The notes under the pieces: model-generated
Database searches by the model: none
Seen by the model: the letters and a program-made list of their open reading frames with translations, nothing else
Told to the model about the DNA's origin: nothing
Source: Rhodoblastus sp052145335
GTDB taxonomy: Bacteria > Pseudomonadota > Alphaproteobacteria > Rhizobiales > Beijerinckiaceae
DNA: 8,656 nt
Direction: 5' to 3'
Assembly (NCBI RefSeq): GCF_052145335.1
Contig: NZ_JBKQOU010000002.1
Coordinates: 1-8,656 of the forward strand
Shown here: positions 1 through 6,661 of the stretch, piece by piece
Numbering within the stretch: position 1 is the stretch's first letter
Layout of the letters: each line of letters begins with the position of its first letter
Position numbers and translations under genes: made by a program

Positions 1-222
1 ACGGGTGGCCGCTGGTCCGACGCGCCATTCGAGTACGGACCAAGAAAAACGCTTTACAATCGCCATCTACGTTGGGCCGCCAAGGGCGTCTGGGCCCATG
101 CCGAAAAAGGCTACGATGCAAATTCGATCCGCAGAAGCGTTAAGGAGCACGGCGTCATGCCCAACATCCCGTACTCAACCGACGGTTTTTTTGGAATACA
201 GGTCACGCGGTTTCTAGCGTGA
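1..222 (+). pseudogene. IS5-family transposase remnant with internal deletion, open at the left edge
   Basis: Reading frame 1 is open from the window edge to a TGA at 220-222 (73 residues visible). The first part, with the motifs GGRWSDAP, EYGP and TLYNRHLRW..KGVWA, matches the N-terminal domain of IS5-family transposases (the RWxDxPxEYGPxxTxYNRxxRW pattern). It runs directly into EKGYDANSIRR..KEHGVMPNIP, which matches the segment around the second catalytic Asp in the same family (usually DKGYDSxxIR). In an intact transposase more than 100 residues, including the first catalytic Asp, lie between these two parts, so an in-frame deletion has removed the middle. The usual Asp of DKGYD is Glu here. 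The C-terminal part with the catalytic Glu is also missing, because the frame leaves the family pattern after NIP and soon stops. It should be non-functional. The family call comes from motif memory, not from a search. Confidence 0.72.
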
Positions 223-288
223 ATCAACCGATCTTCAACCAAGCCATGCATTTCTTGCTGCTCGGCGCCTTGATAAAAAAATACGAAC

Positions 289-330
289 TGGAGCGGGTGA
301 AGGGAATCGAACCCTCGTATTCAGCTTGGA
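289..330 (-). other. tRNA-Gly 3' fragment (anticodon loop to CCA), probable attachment-site remnant
   Basis: On the minus strand these 42 bases read as the 3' half of a bacterial tRNA-Gly. They start with TCCAAGCTGA (anticodon loop and 3' anticodon stem). Next come a T-arm GAGGG-TTCGATT-CCCTT, the 3' acceptor strand CACCCGC (partner of the usual GCGGGTG), the discriminator T and an encoded CCA. The bases upstream (331 onwards) do not form the 5' anticodon stem, D-arm or 5' acceptor strand, so this is not a complete gene. A fragment from the anticodon loop to the 3' end is the typical duplicated core left by tRNA-integrating elements. Its CCA end points left, so an element would lie to the right of it. 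The surrounding gaps (223-288 and 331-463) contain no convincing gene. The 9-mer ttgaaaccc occurs twice in the second gap (377-385 and 401-409). Confidence 0.75.
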
Positions 331-463
331 GAACTTCCTCCGGTTTTTAAACTTTTCCCGCAATTACTCGATGCCCTTGAAACCCTTGCTTTCCGGCGCT
401 TTGAAACCCATTCTGGTCTCCGCTCCTACGTCCAAAAACCTTAGAACCTCAAGCAAATTAAAT

Positions 464-481
464 TGGAGCGGGTGAAGGGAA
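464..481 (-). repeat. Second copy of the tRNA-Gly 3' end (18 bases), direct repeat of 289-306
   Basis: The 18 bases tggagcgggtgaagggaa are identical to 289-306, in the same orientation and 175 bases apart. They correspond to the 3' acceptor strand, the CCA and part of the T-arm of tRNA-Gly. Homology stops at 482, two bases before the left end of the IS3-family element. The copy was probably longer once and was truncated by the insertion or by a deletion next to it. Confidence 0.7.
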
Positions 482-483
482 GG

Positions 484-506
484 TGGCCGGCCCCATTAGG
501 TGGTCC
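484..506 (+). repeat. Left terminal inverted repeat of the IS3-family element
   Basis: It pairs imperfectly with 1727-1751. The outermost TGG, the GCCCC block and the inner TGGTCC are shared, with a two-base length difference between the arms. It lies downstream of OrfB, whose stop codon is at 517-519. Confidence 0.7.
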
Positions 507-516
507 GAGTTGAACT

Positions 517-1383
517 TTAATTCACGATCGGGCGCGGCGCCACTGTTGGGGGGGCCGGCGAAGCTGGTCCGGATTGCGCAGCCGGCCATAGCGCGACTTC
601 CGGAGCAGGCGGTTTGTAGCCCAGAGCCGAATGCGGCCTGACAGCGTTATAATGGCGCCGCCAGCTTTCGATCACGGTTCGCGCCTCCTTGAGCGTGTAG
701 AAAATCTCGCCATTGAGAAGTTCGTCGCGGAGCTTGGAGTTGAAGCTCTCGCAATAGCCGTTCTCCCAGGGGCTGCCCGGCGCGATATAGGCGGTCTGCG
801 CCCCCACGGCGGCGATCCATTTGCGAACGGCCTTGGCGATGAACTCGGGGCCATTATCGGAACGGATGTGCGCCAGAACGCCACGCAAAATGAACAGATC
901 CGTGAGCGCGTCGACGACGTCGGTCGAGTTGAGCCGCCGATCCACGCGCATGGCCAAGCATTCGCGGGTGAACTCATCAATGATGTTGAGCATGCGGTAT
1001 TTCCGCCCCTTGTGCGTGCGGTCCTCCACGAAGTCGTAGGACCAGACATGGTTGGGACGCTCCGGCCGCAGCCGGACGCAGGAGCCGTCGTTCAGCCAGA
1101 GCCGGCTTTTCTTCGGCTGTTTACTCGGGACCTTCAGCCCCTCCTGCCGCCAGATTCGTTCGACCCGCTTGATGTTCACCGCCCAGCCAGCCCGCTCCAG
1201 CAGCGCCGCGATGCGGCGGTAGCCATAGCGGCCGTATTGGGTGGCGAGCGCGATGATGTCGGCCCGCAGGGCCGCCTCATCGTCGGGCGTCGTCGGCGTC
1301 TTGCGCTGCGTGGAACGATGCTGCCCCAAGACCCGGCACGCCCGTCTTTCGGGCACGCCGAGTTCCGATTTCACATGCTCCAC
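517..1383 (-). CDS. IS3-family transposase OrfB (catalytic, DDE integrase domain)
   Basis: This is the catalytic half of the IS3 transposase. From the GTG at 1383 it encodes 288 residues. An HTH_21-type region comes first (about residues 40-85, with YGRYGYRRIAALL), then a retroviral-type integrase core. The DDE residues are visible: D117 in WSYDFVEDR, D176 in RSDNGPEF and E212 in ENGYCESFN, with exactly 35 residues between D176 and E212. The C-terminal YNAVRPHSALGYKPP is the family signature. The frame is open upstream of the GTG through an LSPARRRACVEHV segment that normally starts OrfB, and it lies in the -1 frame relative to OrfA. The natural product is therefore probably an OrfAB fusion made by -1 frameshifting near GGAAAAC (about 1413-1419), not a protein that starts at this GTG. 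No disruption is visible. Confidence 0.9.
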   Translation of the reverse strand: MEHVKSELGVPERRACRVLGQHRSTQRKTPTTPDDEAALRADIIALATQYGRYGYRRIAALLERAGWAVNIKRVERIWRQEGLKVPSKQPKKSRLWLNDGSCVRLRPERPNHVWSYDFVEDRTHKGRKYRMLNIIDEFTRECLAMRVDRRLNSTDVVDALTDLFILRGVLAHIRSDNGPEFIAKAVRKWIAAVGAQTAYIAPGSPWENGYCESFNSKLRDELLNGEIFYTLKEARTVIESWRRHYNAVRPHSALGYKPPAPEVALWPAAQSGPASPAPPTVAPRPIVN

Positions 1384-1406
1384 ACAGGCGCGGCGGCGGG
1401 CGGGGC

Positions 1407-1685
1407 TTAGAAGTTTTCCTTGGCGGCCTCAGCCAGGATCAGCTTATCCAGCGTCAGGTCCGAAACGGCGCGCCGCAGCCGCGCGTTCTCCGCCTCAAGC
1501 TCCTTTAGCCGCTTGACCTGAACACCCTTCAGCCCCCCGAATTCCGACCGCCAGCGATAATATGTGACCTCTGTCACGCCTATCGATCGGATCGATTCCG
1601 CCGCCGATCGGCCCTGCGAAATCAGCACGTCGATTTGACGAAGCTTGGCAACGATCTCTTCTGGCTTGTGTCTCTTTCCTGCCAT
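1407..1685 (-). CDS. IS3-family transposase OrfA (helix-turn-helix, leucine zipper)
   Basis: A 92-residue protein starting MAGKRHKPEEIVAKLRQ. It has the HTH_Tnp_1 fold of IS3 OrfA, with RSAAESIRSIGVTEVTYYRW as the recognition region, followed by a coiled-coil LKELEAENARLRRAVSDL and ending in LILAEAAKENF. It binds the IS ends and takes part in OrfAB assembly. The ATG at 1685 is preceded by GGAGG with 8 bases of spacing, which favours it over a longer version starting at 1733. That longer start would run into the terminal inverted repeat. OrfA ends 24 bases before the GTG of OrfB, and the two frames overlap in the open region needed for frameshifting. Confidence 0.9.
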   Translation of the reverse strand: MAGKRHKPEEIVAKLRQIDVLISQGRSAAESIRSIGVTEVTYYRWRSEFGGLKGVQVKRLKELEAENARLRRAVSDLTLDKLILAEAAKENF

Positions 1686-1726
1686 CCTTCTGTCCTCCGT
1701 CCGGTTCGAAAACCATACTTCAGGGA

Positions 1727-1751
1727 GGACCATTTTTCAGGGGGCAGACCA
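1727..1751 (-). repeat. Right terminal inverted repeat of the IS3-family element
   Basis: Read inward on the minus strand it begins TGGTCTGCCCCC and ends TGGTCC, matching the left repeat at 484-506 with mismatches. It lies just upstream of OrfA, where the promoter of an IS3 element is expected. Confidence 0.72.
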
Positions 1752-1780
1752 GCTCCTACAGCCACGCGGAACACTCCCAG

Positions 1781-1830
1781 GGCGCTTGTTCACGTCATGG
1801 CGGCATCGCCGAACGGCTAGCGTGAGCGCC
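1781..1830. other. Inverted-repeat cluster between the GtrA gene and the IS
   Basis: Arms GGCGCTtgttCACG (1781-1794) and CGTGAGCGCC (1821-1830) can pair with a 4-base bulge. They enclose a second short hairpin, GGCGgcatCGCC (1799-1810). It follows the GtrA stop codon by about 30 bases, so it could end or stabilise the operon mRNA. No T-tract follows on the minus strand, so it is not a classical intrinsic terminator. The rest of 1752-1858 shows no gene. Confidence 0.3.
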
Positions 1831-1858
1831 AAAAGACTCCCGATTGCGCGGCCTACTT

Positions 1859-2260
1859 TCACGCCTGGACACTCTTGAACGTATACGCGCGATGACCAAC
1901 ATAGCTCGCCGCAGCTGGGGCCGTGACGCCGATGAAATGAGCAACATCCTTGGTGTGCCAGCTGAATCCCATCGCGGGAAAAAGGTAGACGGCCAAGACG
2001 ACACTGATCGTCCAGACGAGGCCGAGCGAGAAAACATTCACGATCGCGAAGCGCTTGAATTCCGACGGCATCGAGCGGCCGGACGTCTGAAACACGAAGA
2101 GACGCGCCAACACATACGCCGTAATCATGCCAAGGATATAGGCGACGACCACGGCGATCTCGAACCCGATGAAGTTATTGAAAAAATAGCGGCTGCCGAG
2201 ATTGACCGCCGCCGCTACGCCGCCGGTCAGCAGAAAGCGGATGAATTCCGTGGACATCAT
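1859..2260 (-). CDS. GtrA-family membrane protein (candidate polyprenyl-sugar flippase)
   Basis: A 133-residue hydrophobic protein with four predicted membrane helices, at about residues 8-27, 33-55, 70-95 and 105-122. It has the GtrA pattern: FIRFLLTGGVAAAVNL at the N-terminus, an AYVLARLFVFQ stretch after helix 2, a basic loop EFKRFAIVN, and a C-terminal SYVGHRAYTFK like the family's NFxxxRxWxF ending. GtrA proteins are about 120-150 residues long and are thought to move polyprenyl-phosphate sugars across the inner membrane; a homologue near mycobacterial arabinan genes has been discussed in such a role. The start MMSTEF at 2260 was chosen because AGGAG lies 5 bases upstream (8 bases from the second ATG at 2257). 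A longer open frame reaching 2572 overlaps the preceding gene and has no GtrA character. It is the last gene of the cluster, 73 bases after the FAD oxidoreductase. Substrate unproven. Confidence 0.85.
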   Translation of the reverse strand: MMSTEFIRFLLTGGVAAAVNLGSRYFFNNFIGFEIAVVVAYILGMITAYVLARLFVFQTSGRSMPSEFKRFAIVNVFSLGLVWTISVVLAVYLFPAMGFSWHTKDVAHFIGVTAPAAASYVGHRAYTFKSVQA

Positions 2261-2333
2261 GATTGCTCCTGCAAGACCCCGGCGTTGGCGGAGGCTCCAA
2301 CTTCTTATCGGGTAACCAGTCTGGTGCTTGATT

Positions 2334-3650
2334 TCATGCGAAAATCGGCTCGCGCCGGATTTGATGATCTGTTCCAATCGCCATGGCCATTTCCCTCGCC
2401 AAGCGTGTGCCTTCGGATATGCCTCTGTCTTCCGGGTAATAGAAACTGGTGTCGGCGACAAACAGACCTTCGATGGGCGTTCGTACGAGAGGGATTTTGG
2501 CGGCGAAGCCAGGCTCACACAGGGGCTGGGCGTAACGCAGCCGTCCAAGGCTGGAATCGATGCGGTCCGCATCGGTCAGTTCTGGATTGACCATCTTAAG
2601 ATAGTTGAAGCTCTCATCCATCAAGGCCGCATCCGACATCGCCCATTTCGGGTTGTCGATCGGCATGTAATAGGGCGTGTAAACGATCGTCCCGTCGACT
2701 GGCCGAAGGTTCGAAAACTCGATCAGCCCGGGAATCCCTATGCCAGGGTCCATGATATTGATCCAGAAATGAGGGCTGACCGGCCGTTTGAGTTTGTGGA
2801 CGACGCAGATAACGCCAATATTGCGGATGGCGTCATAGGCGGCTTTCGAAGCTTCGTCCAGGTCGGGCACAAGTCGCGACACCAAGGGAGTCGGAATCGT
2901 CGAAATAACGGCATCTGCCGGAAAAAAACGTCCGCCGGCGGTCACGCCGCGCAATTTCCCATTCTCCGTATCCACTTTCTCAGCTGGTGTGGAAAGATGA
3001 ATGCGCCCGCCTCTGCTTTCGATGGAGCGCACCAGCGCGTCCACGAGCGTCTGAGATCCGCCTTCGATGTAGCCGAGTTCCTCCTGGAACAAGGATTGGC
3101 GAGACTTCCCCACGCGACGAACGCGCGTTGCAATCCATGCGGCGGAAACATTGTCCGCATATTGGTAGAACTTCAGCTCCATGAGCCGGCGCCAAAGCTT
3201 GTCATAGACGCCTTTACCCGAGCCGTTTTCGATCCAGTTCTTGGCGGAGACCCTTTCTAGGCCGTCGAATGACCTGCGCCGTGTGGTCAAAAACATCTGC
3301 AGGCCGTAGCGCAGCTTTTCCAGCGGATTGAGCAAGCTGGTCGTCAGCAGCGAAATGGGGTCGCCCCATTTGTGCAGCGCGCCGCCTGCAAAATAAGCCA
3401 TGGATGTCGGTCGCCATCGCATTTTATCGGCAATCCCGAGTTCCGCCATCAGGGCGAAGGTCGGCGCGTCCGGTTTGCAGACAAAATGATAGAATCGCTC
3501 GATCGAGAGGCCGCCGAAATCAAAATGCGCAGCCATGCCGCCCGGAACGGCGTCGGCTTCGACAAGATCGACCTCATGGCCCAAATTCAAGGCATAATGC
3601 GCGGCGGCCAATCCCATGGCGCCGGCGCCGATGACGACAGTTTTCACCAA
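2334..3650 (-). CDS. FAD/NAD(P)-binding oxidoreductase, amine-oxidase / protoporphyrinogen-oxidase-like
   Basis: A 438-residue soluble flavoprotein. The N-terminal Rossmann motif VVIGAGAMGLAAAHYA (GxGxxG, G8-G13) is followed by an acidic residue at the end of the second strand (E31) and a GG motif (PGGMA, 36-40). The C-terminal FAD-contacting segment GLFVADTSFYYPEDRGISEG (396-415) completes the fold. This places it in the broad group with amine oxidases, HemY and UDP-galactopyranose mutase-like proteins. The substrate is unknown, but such proteins recur in polysaccharide clusters, where a flavin-dependent sugar or lipid modification is plausible. The start is TTG at 3648-3650: AGGAG (3659-3663) lies 8 bases upstream. 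The next codon, GTG, would be 11 bases from it and is the alternative start. The AGGAG overlaps the stop codon of the epimerase gene, which suggests coupled translation. Confidence 0.83.
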   Translation of the reverse strand: MVKTVVIGAGAMGLAAAHYALNLGHEVDLVEADAVPGGMAAHFDFGGLSIERFYHFVCKPDAPTFALMAELGIADKMRWRPTSMAYFAGGALHKWGDPISLLTTSLLNPLEKLRYGLQMFLTTRRRSFDGLERVSAKNWIENGSGKGVYDKLWRRLMELKFYQYADNVSAAWIATRVRRVGKSRQSLFQEELGYIEGGSQTLVDALVRSIESRGGRIHLSTPAEKVDTENGKLRGVTAGGRFFPADAVISTIPTPLVSRLVPDLDEASKAAYDAIRNIGVICVVHKLKRPVSPHFWINIMDPGIGIPGLIEFSNLRPVDGTIVYTPYYMPIDNPKWAMSDAALMDESFNYLKMVNPELTDADRIDSSLGRLRYAQPLCEPGFAAKIPLVRTPIEGLFVADTSFYYPEDRGISEGTRLAREMAMAIGTDHQIRREPIFA

Positions 3651-3658
3651 GGGGTTAG

Positions 3659-3663
3659 CTCCT
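3659..3663 (-). promoter_or_regulatory. Ribosome binding site that decides a TTG start
   Basis: AGGAG on the minus strand, 8 bases before the TTG of the FAD oxidoreductase. It shares bases with the TAG stop (3662-3664) of the upstream gene, so ribosomes ending there can restart directly. Confidence 0.6.
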
Positions 3664-4591
3664 AGAAATCCAGCACGATTTTGCCATAGCGTGGATCAAG
3701 ATAGGTTTCCTCGAAAGCCCGCCGCAAAGGAGTTTCCACGACGCCGAAAATACCTGGCCAGTCGATCACCGGAAAGACCTCGGGAATAACCAGCGCCTGC
3801 AACTGGTTGACCGTGAAAGGCGGATTGCTGTCGAACTTCGAATAAAGCCAAAGCAATACATAAAAAAAATTATAGGGAATATTTACGATATGCGCCTTTG
3901 CGTTGGCTGTCTGCTTGATAAGACGAATAATGTCTATGTAATTGATCTCAGTGCGCCCACTGATATCGAAGGTTCCTTCGATGCTGGTCTCGATCGAGGC
4001 GACAATGATGGATGCGAAATCGCCGGCGTAGAGAGGCTGCCGGCGAAACTCACCCGAACCGGGGACGGGAAAAACCGGCGTCTTGTCCATGAACCGCCGC
4101 AGCCAGCCCAAATGCTTGCGATCGAACCAGCCAAACATCAGCGTCGGCCGTAACACAATATGGGGAATTTCCGTCACCGTGTCGATGAAGCGTTCCTGTG
4201 CCGTCTTGGTCTCGACGTAAAAATCCTGTGCCTCCGAATTCACCACCGAAGAGGAGATGTGAACAAAATAAGGAACCTGATGCGCACGAATCGCGTCGAC
4301 GATGCGCTCGGTCGCGGTAATGTTGTTGGCGACAAACTCGGCGCGATCAAGTCCGCCGATCTGCGCCTGATTGATGACGACGGCCTCGGCCCCGGCGAAG
4401 GCCTGCATCCACGGGCCAGCGACGCTCAAATCAGCCTCGATCACCTCGATGTCGGGATGCAATTCCCGGAGGCGAGCGGTGTTAGCGGGATGTTTGTCTA
4501 TTCCGACGATGCGATAACCGCGCTCCTTGAGCCGGGGGACGAGGTTTTGGCCGACCAAGCCCGCCGCGCCAGTGATGATGATTGTCTTCAT
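3662..4591 (-). CDS. NAD-dependent epimerase/dehydratase-like protein (extended SDR)
   Basis: A 309-residue extended SDR. It begins MKTIIITGAAGLVGQNLV with the cofactor motif TGAAGLVG (residues 7-14). D32 after the second strand (GIDKH) suggests preference for NAD(H). D54 in IEADLS is the usual adenine-contacting Asp. The catalytic set is visible as HISSS (111-115) and YVETK (Y125, K129). RPTLMFG (148-154) matches the conserved RPxxxxG. The C-terminal part, with DFASIIVASI and the FDISG segment, is the substrate domain, with a hydrophobic stretch NFFYVLLWLY (241-250) that might contact membrane or lipid. It probably acts on a nucleotide sugar or lipid-linked sugar; the reaction cannot be read from sequence. 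The gene starts 7 bases after the DprE2 stop with no purine-rich ribosome site (tttcctc precedes the ATG), so translation is probably coupled to the upstream gene. Confidence 0.85.
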   Translation of the reverse strand: MKTIIITGAAGLVGQNLVPRLKERGYRIVGIDKHPANTARLRELHPDIEVIEADLSVAGPWMQAFAGAEAVVINQAQIGGLDRAEFVANNITATERIVDAIRAHQVPYFVHISSSVVNSEAQDFYVETKTAQERFIDTVTEIPHIVLRPTLMFGWFDRKHLGWLRRFMDKTPVFPVPGSGEFRRQPLYAGDFASIIVASIETSIEGTFDISGRTEINYIDIIRLIKQTANAKAHIVNIPYNFFYVLLWLYSKFDSNPPFTVNQLQALVIPEVFPVIDWPGIFGVVETPLRRAFEETYLDPRYGKIVLDF

Positions 4592-4598
4592 GAGGAAA

Positions 4599-5351
4599 TC
4601 AAATCGCTAGCTTGTTAAAGATGGGCGCCGGAAGGACGCGGATGACCAAGAGAATGAAGCGCCAGAACCAGGGCGCGTAGATGATCGGGCCGCCTTTGTC
4701 CGCAGCGCGGCGGATGATCGCGGCGACCGTTTCAGGGCTGGCCCACAAGGGGCCGCCTTTTTTGATGTCCGCCGTCATCGGCGTGTCCACGAACCCTGGC
4801 TTGACCAGAACGGCTCGCGCCGTGCTGCCACGATTTGCAAGCCGGTGGGCTATGCCCTGAATAAGAATGCCCAGCCCGCCTTTGGCGGCGCCGTAAACAT
4901 AATTGGACTGACGCCCCCGATCGCCCGCAACCGAACCAACAACAATGAGCGATCCCCTGTTCTGGGCTTCCAGAATTCTGGCAGCGGCCAAACTCCATTC
5001 AGCAGCGGAGGTGAAATTGGTCGCCAGAACCGCGCGGGCCTCGGCAAGATCGTCTTCCGCGTCCTTCACGTTTCCTAGGACGCCATAGAAAATGAGGATG
5101 TCGTCCACGCCGCCGACGCGTTCAGCCATGGCGGCAAGCTGCGCCCGCGCATCGACCGGTTGCGCGAGATCCAGCACCTCGACTTCGGCGGCGACGGCGC
5201 CTCTTGCCGAAAGGTCGGTGGCGATCTGCTGCAAATGGCCGGCGTTGCGACCGGCCAGAACCACACGCGCGCCTTCGGCCGCGTAGATTCGCGCGACGGC
5301 CTCGGCAATCGCCGAGGTCGCGCCTAAAATGATGATATGGCGAGGGTTCAT
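4599..5351 (-). CDS. dprE2: DprE2-like SDR reductase (2'-keto polyprenyl-phospho-pentose reductase)
   Basis: A 250-residue classical SDR. It has the cofactor motif ILGATSAIAEAVA (residues 8-20), N112, S140 and the catalytic pair Y153/K157 in YVYGAAK. Three stretches resemble mycobacterial DprE2 (Rv3791) closely: GSVAGDRGRQSNYVYGAAKG, the VKPGFVDTPMTA segment and the C-terminus RVLPAPIFNKLAI, which corresponds to the HIPRSIFRKLPI end of Rv3791. This hydrophobic tail may touch the membrane where the lipid substrate lies. In the known pathway DprE2 uses NADH to reduce the 2'-keto intermediate made by DprE1, giving polyprenyl-phospho-D-arabinose. The start ATG at 5351 overlaps the stop of the oxidase gene (ATGA). 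A TTG at 5369 would add six residues but lies inside the upstream gene; GGAG lies 12 bases before the ATG. The homology is recalled from memory, not computed. Confidence 0.88.
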   Translation of the reverse strand: MNPRHIIILGATSAIAEAVARIYAAEGARVVLAGRNAGHLQQIATDLSARGAVAAEVEVLDLAQPVDARAQLAAMAERVGGVDDILIFYGVLGNVKDAEDDLAEARAVLATNFTSAAEWSLAAARILEAQNRGSLIVVGSVAGDRGRQSNYVYGAAKGGLGILIQGIAHRLANRGSTARAVLVKPGFVDTPMTADIKKGGPLWASPETVAAIIRRAADKGGPIIYAPWFWRFILLVIRVLPAPIFNKLAI

Positions 5352-6661
5352 GGATGAACGCGTCTCCAAAAAGTGGACGACATGCCGGGGTCGACATGGG
5401 CGGCAAAGGTCGAGAGTTCAGGGTAGCCTGAAGCGAAAAGCTCGGACCCGATCCGGCCATCCTTGGCCGGATAAAGCCGCCCACGCGCCTCGGCGACTAT
5501 CGTGTCAAGGCGTTTCATCAAGGCTAACGTCACGTCTCCGTGGTTCTGAAAATCAAGCGCCAGGGTTGCTCCTGGCAGGGGAAAAGAAAGGAGGCCCGGC
5601 GAAGGCTTGTCGCCGAAGGTCTTGAGCACGGCGAGAAACGACCCCAGCCCGCTCTTGGCGATCTGAACCAGCATTTCCGCAACAGCGTCCTGCGCGTGTT
5701 CGGTGGGGAGGGCGCATTGATACTGGTACATGCCCCTCCTGCCATAGAGCCTGTTCCAGTTCAGGATGGCGTCGAGCGGAAAGAAGAATGGGGCGTAATG
5801 AACGATCTGTCGGTGCGCCGTCATTCTCAGGGCGTTGAAATACAATGCATTGAATGCCTTGAGCGTCATGGAATTGAGGGCGAAGGACGGTGCCTCGACG
5901 GGAAACCTGACGCCTTTTTTGCCGTGTAAGGTGCGACGGGGATTGGACGCCTGATTGGCGCACGAAAAAACACCCCGTCCCTTGCTGTTGGCGCAGTCGA
6001 CCCATGCCACCGTGTATTCATGATTAGCCGAGAACTCAAGCGCAAGCTGGAAGAAATCCGCTAAATTATCGAATGCGATATTTTCAGATTCGAGATAAGC
6101 TCCAGCCTTCTTGAGCTGAATTTCCACCTGTTCGATAACGCCAGTAAGGCCCAGCCCGCCGATGGTCGCGGCAAAAAGACCGCTTTTGTCGTCCGGGCAA
6201 AGATCGTGGATGGAGCCATCGGTGCGGCGCAAGCGCAGCCAGCGGACGTGGCTGCCGAAAGTTCCTGCTCGATGATGATTTTTGCCATGAACGTCATTGG
6301 CGACCATGCCGCCTAACGTTACAAAGCGCGTACCTGGCGCTACTGGCGGAAACAAGCCGTGGGGGACGCAAATTCGGATGAGTTGATCCAGTGACAGGCC
6401 CGCGTCGGCGCGGATGACGCCGGCATCGGCGTCGAACGCAGTCACGCGATCTAGACCGCGCATGGCGATGACATTTCCGCCGCAATTCAACCCGCTGTCA
6501 CCATAGGATCGCCCCAAACCCACCGCCAGGAGGCTGTTTTCTCGCTGTTCTTCGACAAGGCCGGGCAGATCGTCCCTAAAACGAGGATGGGCGAGATTAC
6601 AGGGAGCGCGCAGAATGCGTCCCCAGGAAAGAAGCTCAGAGCAAGGCTGAAACGAGATCAT
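5348..6661 (-). CDS. dprE1: DprE1-like FAD-dependent oxidase (polyprenyl-phospho-ribose 2'-oxidase)
   Basis: A 437-residue protein with an FAD_binding_4 (PCMH/VAO-type) N-terminal half and an ALO-like C-terminal half. Residues match Mycobacterium tuberculosis DprE1 (Rv3790) at key points: GRSYGD (50-55, Y53 = Y60), the block PGTRFVTLGG..A.DVHGKNHH.AGTFGSHVR (109-140, H125 = H132), YQYQ with Q315 (= Q336), LSFPLPG (358-364) and YPAKDGR with K400 (= K418). In the known pathway it oxidises C2' of the ribose on the lipid carrier, and DprE2 then reduces the product. The Cys387 targeted by benzothiazinones in mycobacteria is Ala368 here (ATLALDF against WNICVDF). The ATG at 6659-6661 shares one base with the stop of the HAD-UbiA gene (TGATG), and the conserved domain begins soon after it. 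An upstream start at 6796 would run through the UbiA C-terminus. Confidence 0.92.
   Translation of the reverse strand: MISFQPCSELLSWGRILRAPCNLAHPRFRDDLPGLVEEQRENSLLAVGLGRSYGDSGLNCGGNVIAMRGLDRVTAFDADAGVIRADAGLSLDQLIRICVPHGLFPPVAPGTRFVTLGGMVANDVHGKNHHRAGTFGSHVRWLRLRRTDGSIHDLCPDDKSGLFAATIGGLGLTGVIEQVEIQLKKAGAYLESENIAFDNLADFFQLALEFSANHEYTVAWVDCANSKGRGVFSCANQASNPRRTLHGKKGVRFPVEAPSFALNSMTLKAFNALYFNALRMTAHRQIVHYAPFFFPLDAILNWNRLYGRRGMYQYQCALPTEHAQDAVAEMLVQIAKSGLGSFLAVLKTFGDKPSPGLLSFPLPGATLALDFQNHGDVTLALMKRLDTIVAEARGRLYPAKDGRIGSELFASGYPELSTFAAHVDPGMSSTFWRRVHP

Larger units (their letters stand above)
484..1751 (-). mobile_element. IS3-family insertion sequence, full length (about 1268 bp)
   Basis: The element holds an OrfA/OrfB transposase pair on the minus strand and is bounded by imperfect inverted repeats that start with 5'-TGG. 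The left end reads TGGCCGGCCCC and the right end, read inward, TGGTCTGCCCC; both reach a shared TGGTCC some 20 bases in. Length, gene arrangement and TG...CA termini all fit the IS3 family. Both frames are intact, so the copy may be active. The flanking bases (aagg on the left, gctc on the right) are not duplicated, although IS3 members usually leave a 3-4 bp target duplication. This points to a deletion or recombination after insertion. The element separates the tRNA-Gly fragments from the sugar gene cluster. Confidence 0.88.

Noticed and set aside
289..360. A complete tRNA-Gly gene on the minus strand
   Set aside because: Only the 3' half from the anticodon loop is present. The bases that should form the 5' acceptor strand, D-arm and 5' anticodon stem do not match.
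377..409. The 9-mer ttgaaaccc repeated at 24-base spacing, as the start of a repeat array
   Set aside because: Only two copies exist and the bases between are unrelated. It could be an integrase arm site, but nothing more supports that.
631..1410. Long plus-strand open frame (259 residues)
   Set aside because: It is antisense to the IS3 OrfB, which has full DDE motifs; the long frame is a by-product of GC-rich codon use.
422..1759. The 8-mer gctcctac at 422-429 and 1752-1759 as a possible duplicated target around the IS
   Set aside because: The left copy is 55 bases from the IS end, so it cannot be a simple target duplication; a chance match is likelier.
2261..2572. N-terminal extension of the GtrA frame
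   Set aside because: It overlaps the well-supported flavoprotein gene, and a good ribosome site lies before the internal start at 2260, where family similarity begins.
1844..2590. Plus-strand open frame of 248 residues
   Set aside because: It lies antisense to the GtrA gene and the end of the FAD oxidoreductase gene, and its composition does not resemble a protein family.
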